Source: Progne subis subis (Eukaryota; Chordata; Aves; Passeriformes; Hirundinidae). Taken from it: DNA of 64,000 nt. Position numbers and translations under genes: made by a program. The DNA is taken from positions 29,901 to 93,900 of the forward strand of contig JAKJHU010001083.1 in assembly GCA_022316685.1 (NCBI GenBank), given 5' to 3'. Position 1 is the first letter of the stretch. Each line of letters starts with the position of its first letter. Positions 60,420-64,000 of the stretch are shown here, one piece after another. The notes beneath the pieces were generated by a model. The model saw nothing but the letters and a program-made list of their open reading frames with translations, was not told the DNA's origin and ran no database searches.

Positions 60420-62600
60420 GCTGCCTCTTTCTACAGAATTTTTGGAGATGTCCCTTTTTGTGGCAATAAAAACAAGTGGGTCCTGTAAATTCTGGAGGTA
60501 GGACAAGAAGTTTCTAAGGGTCCTTTCTGGTGACAGGAAAAACACGGGGTCTCATATCCCCAGAGGTGGGACCTGCCTTTTTCTGTTGTTTGTTCTTTCC
60601 TGAGCACTTCTCTGTATTCATGGTTGTCTGTGTTTCCTTGACTGATGCGATTAAAATCTGTGTTTTTGTCTTTTGCCTCTCCTCATCTCTTCTCACATAC
60701 ACTTTCTGTGCTTCTCTTAACAATTCCTGAAGCCCCCTATCCTGCCAATTTTCTACTTTTTCCAGCTTCTTCCTGATGTGCCCCCAGGCCTTAGCTACAA
60801 ATTGTGTTTTCCAAAGGACCTGTCCTGCTGCAGTATCAGGGTCTACACCTGAATATAACTGCAAGGCTTTTCTTAGTCTTTCTGACCAGTCTGCCAGGGG
60901 TTCATCCTTCCCTTGGTGCTCACTTAGAGCTTTCCTTATATTCTGCCCCTTGGGCACTGCTTCCCAGATTCCTCGGATAATCATCCACCGGAGATCACTC
61001 ATATTCTGCCTGTGTCTTTCATTCTGATTATTCCAGCCTGGATCTTGCATAGGCCATTTCTGATGCCCCTGGTCTGGCCCCTGACATTCTCTATCCCAAA
61101 CCCTCATTCCTGAATGTCTAATCATTTCTCTTTCTTCCATGGTAAACAAGATTCCTAAGACAGACTGCAGTTCCACCCAGGTGTATATATTCCCCAAGAA
61201 CTGATCTAATCTCTCTGCCCTCCAAGAGGATCCTCTAGCAGCCTGCCCATCTCCTTCTTAAACTCCCTAACATCCCCTGTGTTCAGGGAACACTCACATC
61301 ACCAATAGGTCTTTGTTCTGGATTTGCCATTGGAACTTTTCTAAGCGGGTATAGTCCATCTTCCATTTTTGCTTCCCCATCCCCATCATCACTTCTCCCT
61401 GTCCCCCCCTCTAGTTCTATGTGCTACTGGCCCCTCCTGAATAGGGGGTGCATTTGCATTTACAGGAGGACCCTCGGGGGCTTGGGGTTGAACGGGCTGA
61501 TTAGGTTGCCTATAAGGGGCTGGGAGGTGATCTAATGGATCCTAAGGCTCCTGTCTGTCTTTTTTACCTGCTTGCCTTCTAATTTGTAAAGAATAATGGA
61601 AAAATTGCTTCCTTGCCTTCGAGTGACAAATTGACCTTTTCCCTGGGAAGCCACAGGCAGCATATTCGCTTTCTTCCTGATTGAAAGGTTTGTTTGAATT
61701 CACATACAAATTCAAAGCCTGGCAAATCCAACCTTCAAACAATCCAACTTTGGCCAATATAAATATCTTTCCTGATCATTTCCTTTGTCCATTCAAGCAT
61801 ACAATATTAATCATTTTCTGCTTACTTTTTCCTCTTTGGGATTCCCATGCATCCCAGTATCATAACATCATCCCCAGTGGACTGTCCTGAGGGATGCTCC
61901 CCTTCTGAGAATCCCCTCACAGTTCCCAGGTATACCAGGCTCTTGTGAATTTTCTTCATAATTTCGCAGCTCCTAGGTCTAAGGAGTTACTCTTGCTTGG
62001 CCCATTTTTGGCAGCAACAAAGCAAGAAACCCGGTACCAGGAGAATCTTGGTCTCCCTCACTCACTTCATGGTTCAATCCTCTCACTTATTATTCTGTTG
62101 CACTATCTTGTTTTTTGCCAACTGTTTGTCTCATGCCTAATTCCAATCTTTCTCCCAATCTGTCTTCCCTGACTATATCCTTCTAGCCACTTTCCCTTGC
62201 AATCCCTCTTAGTCTCATACTAAAGTTACCAACTATTTACTTCTCAAAGAAAATTGAACTTGACTCAATTGCTCCCTCCTTATTCACCTCCCAGTGATCA
62301 GACTCCCTTCTCCTCGAGGACCTTCCCTGGGTTCTCGGGCCGGGACCCTCCCTGCCAGTCCCTCCCAGGGATCCTCACTGTTCTCTCTTTTCACTTCCCT
62401 CCTTTCCGGCTGGTCTCCTCACAGAGAGCTGAAAACGCGGTACTGGGAGGTTCACACTTGCTTCAGGGGTCTGGGCTACCAGCCCCCATTTTAGATATTC
62501 TACACACACACAAACACACAGCCGCCTGCCTGCCCAACCCCGTGGTACTTACACAGTCCATTTTCCCACACGGTTCTTGTGCACAAGACGTTTTACAGGC
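60420..62600 (-). pseudogene. gag: gag of gammaretrovirus-like ERV
   Basis: Matrix pieces lie near 61757-61542. The capsid C-terminal part is open at 61197-60514: LRWMIIRGIWEAVPKGQN, a homology-region-like block with EHQGKDEPLADWSERLRKAL, then a charged coiled-coil segment. A single zinc knuckle CFYCHKKGHLQKFC near 60465 follows in another frame. One knuckle and a charged helix after capsid are gammaretroviral traits. Confidence 0.68.
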
Positions 62601-62781
62601 GCCTTTACCTTTAGCTGGCACTCCAATGGAGTTTGTGGTGCCTCCTATTGCTGGCTTCCTTTGCTGATGCTTATCGTAATTGGAACTCCTTCTCCAAGGG
62701 AGCTGGTCTAACCTGGGACCACCTTAAAGGACCTGGTGGGGAGCTCCTTCCCGAGACTAGCGTCCTTCCCCAGGCTGGAGT

Positions 62782-62799
62782 TCCCGGGTTTCAGCACCA
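62782..62799 (-). promoter_or_regulatory. Primer binding site, tRNA-Arg-like
   Basis: Minus strand TGGTGCTGAAACCCGGGA, three bases after the LTR end. It differs by one base from the tRNA-Arg type site known in some class I ERVs. Confidence 0.65.
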
Positions 62800-62802
62800 A
62801 AT

Positions 62803-63525
62803 TGTTATAAATGAAGCTCTATATGTCTAATTTAATAAGCAACAAAGTTGAATTTAGCAGCAATGCAATTTTTTTAAGTAGCATTTTATAATCAAGCATA
62901 TACAAAAAAATTGGCAGTGATTAATAAAGATAAGTAATGTTCGGACAAAGCATAAGCAAAGCCAACTGGGGTACGGAGGGGCTGCTTCTCACCCTACCTC
63001 ATGCAAAACAAAGTAATCCAACTTAAACTTATATACTGTATGCTAATATATATTCAATAATATTTCCAGTGAATCTCCTCCTATTTTCAATTCTTAAAAT
63101 CTACGTCACTATATACATAGCATGCTCCACTTGCTGTTAGGGGTCTTCTTGGCTTTTTGGTGGTCTTCTTCAGATGAAGGCTCATCATTCTTTGTGTCCT
63201 AGGAATAACTTTACTGGCTGCGCGTACGCTCTAAGTTTGTGTTATACATAACTAAGCATTATGTTCCAAAAGGTAATTATTTCATGGATCACACCACCAC
63301 CCAAACTCCCTACCTTGGAATAGTCCCACTTTGTCCATCTCAAGGCCAGTTCTATCTTAAGACATCCTGTATCCCATAACATCTGCAAAGGGCCCATCTC
63401 CCGACCTTGGAGTAGTCCCAGCTTTGGCCAATCCAGCTTTGAAACTCTTGCTTATCTCAAACTGCATCCTGTATCTTATTTTTCCTTGTGTAGCATCTGG
63501 CAAGGGGCCCATCTACTTTGTAACA
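62803..63525 (-). repeat. 5' LTR of gammaretrovirus-like ERV
   Basis: TGTTATAAATGAAG to CTTTGTAACA on the plus strand, about 723 bp, placed directly before a primer site. The distal border (63525) rests on the ACA end only. Confidence 0.6.
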
Positions 63526-64000
63526 ATAATCACATATATTTTTCCTTCACTACTTGATAACAAATACTTTCTAAAATATATCTTTCTAAAATATTAATAC
63601 AGTTACAATTAGCAGGAATCATTTTCATTTATTACATCTGGGATATAAAAAACCCAGAAGTCTTCATCACTTTATTTCTGACAGTAATAGAAAAAGCATT
63701 CTGCATCACAGTATCTGCAAACCCTATAAAAATAACAAGTTTCATCCCTTCCTCCTATATTCGTTGTATACAATCTCACAAATTTGACCACTGACATTTC
63801 AGTCTGGGCCAGTCCTTTTCTGTAGGGTTTTTAGAGTTACATCCCTGAGCAGCCAAAGCTGAATATTAGCATTGTCAGCCTTATTTCACATTATCAAATT
63901 TTAATTATGCATAAAATATATATTATTGTGTTATATACAACTATTAGTATAGGTATATTATTAGTATAATATTATTGTAATATCACTTGCACAAATGAAC
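63526..64000. other. No gene recognised
   Basis: AT-rich flank outside the gammaretrovirus-like LTR. It holds only short chance frames and an AT-rich end. Confidence 0.4.

Larger units (their letters stand above)
57960..63525 (-). mobile_element. 5' part of a gammaretrovirus-like ERV, minus strand
   Basis: Minus-strand order: LTR (63525-62803), tRNA-Arg-like primer site, gag, protease, RT and RNase H. Similarity ends after the RNase H segment near 57960; integrase, env and a 3' LTR are not found. All genes are broken, so it is old. Confidence 0.75.

Overview
The window reads as avian, most likely songbird (passerine), nuclear DNA. The reasons are a six-exon PIM1-like serine/threonine kinase of the type amplified in songbirds, a bird-type C2H2 zinc-finger gene, a vertebrate DHCR7 gene with GT-AG introns, and unusually dense endogenous retroviruses (ERVs) of several classes. 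Species and chromosome cannot be read from the sequence. ERV density this high is typical of the avian W chromosome or other poorly recombining regions, but that is inference.

Layout. 1-1.6 kb: no gene seen. 1.8-4.3 kb (+): intact PIM1-like kinase. 4.56-5.9 kb (+): a decayed tandem copy of it. 6-11.3 kb: no intact gene; simple repeats, dispersed repeats and possible retroviral relics. 11.36-14.34 kb (+): ERV-L-like element lacking a 5' LTR and most of pol, followed by a minisatellite. 15.6-22.0 kb (+): nearly complete ERV-L-like provirus with two very similar LTRs and an open 633-codon gag. 23.0-28.5 kb (-): seven coding exons of DHCR7 (7-dehydrocholesterol reductase), whose last coding exon is split by a solo LTR. 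28.64-33.83 kb (-): 5' part of a betaretrovirus-like ERV of that same LTR family, apparently in DHCR7 intron 1. 34.18-40.72 kb (-): second full-length ERV-L-like provirus. 41.57-42.42 kb (-): frameshifted C2H2 zinc-finger gene. 43-47.6 kb: LTR-like sequences and one clean solo LTR. 47.72-57.20 kb (+): full-length betaretrovirus-like provirus with gag, dut-like, pro, pol and env remnants. 57.96-63.53 kb (-): 5' part of a gammaretrovirus-like ERV primed by a tRNA-Arg-like site.

The strongest observation is at DHCR7. A 397-bp solo LTR, flanked by a 7-bp direct repeat, sits inside the last coding exon in the sense direction. It replaces the conserved last residues with LTR-encoded ones and supplies a polyadenylation motif. 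The gene also carries a 2-nt excess in a G run that shifts the frame in an upstream exon. A sister LTR, about 98% identical over its 3' two-thirds by eye, lies in the same gene and orientation in the 5' intron. The copy is therefore probably a recently damaged gene or duplicate.

A second theme is the ERV-L-like family. Its Gag starts with a hydrophobic, membrane-like region rather than a usual matrix domain. Its gag stop codon sits in a small hairpin shared by both long copies, with pro-pol continuing in the same frame in the plus-strand copy. All coordinates were read by eye; LTR edges are good to a few bases unless stated otherwise.
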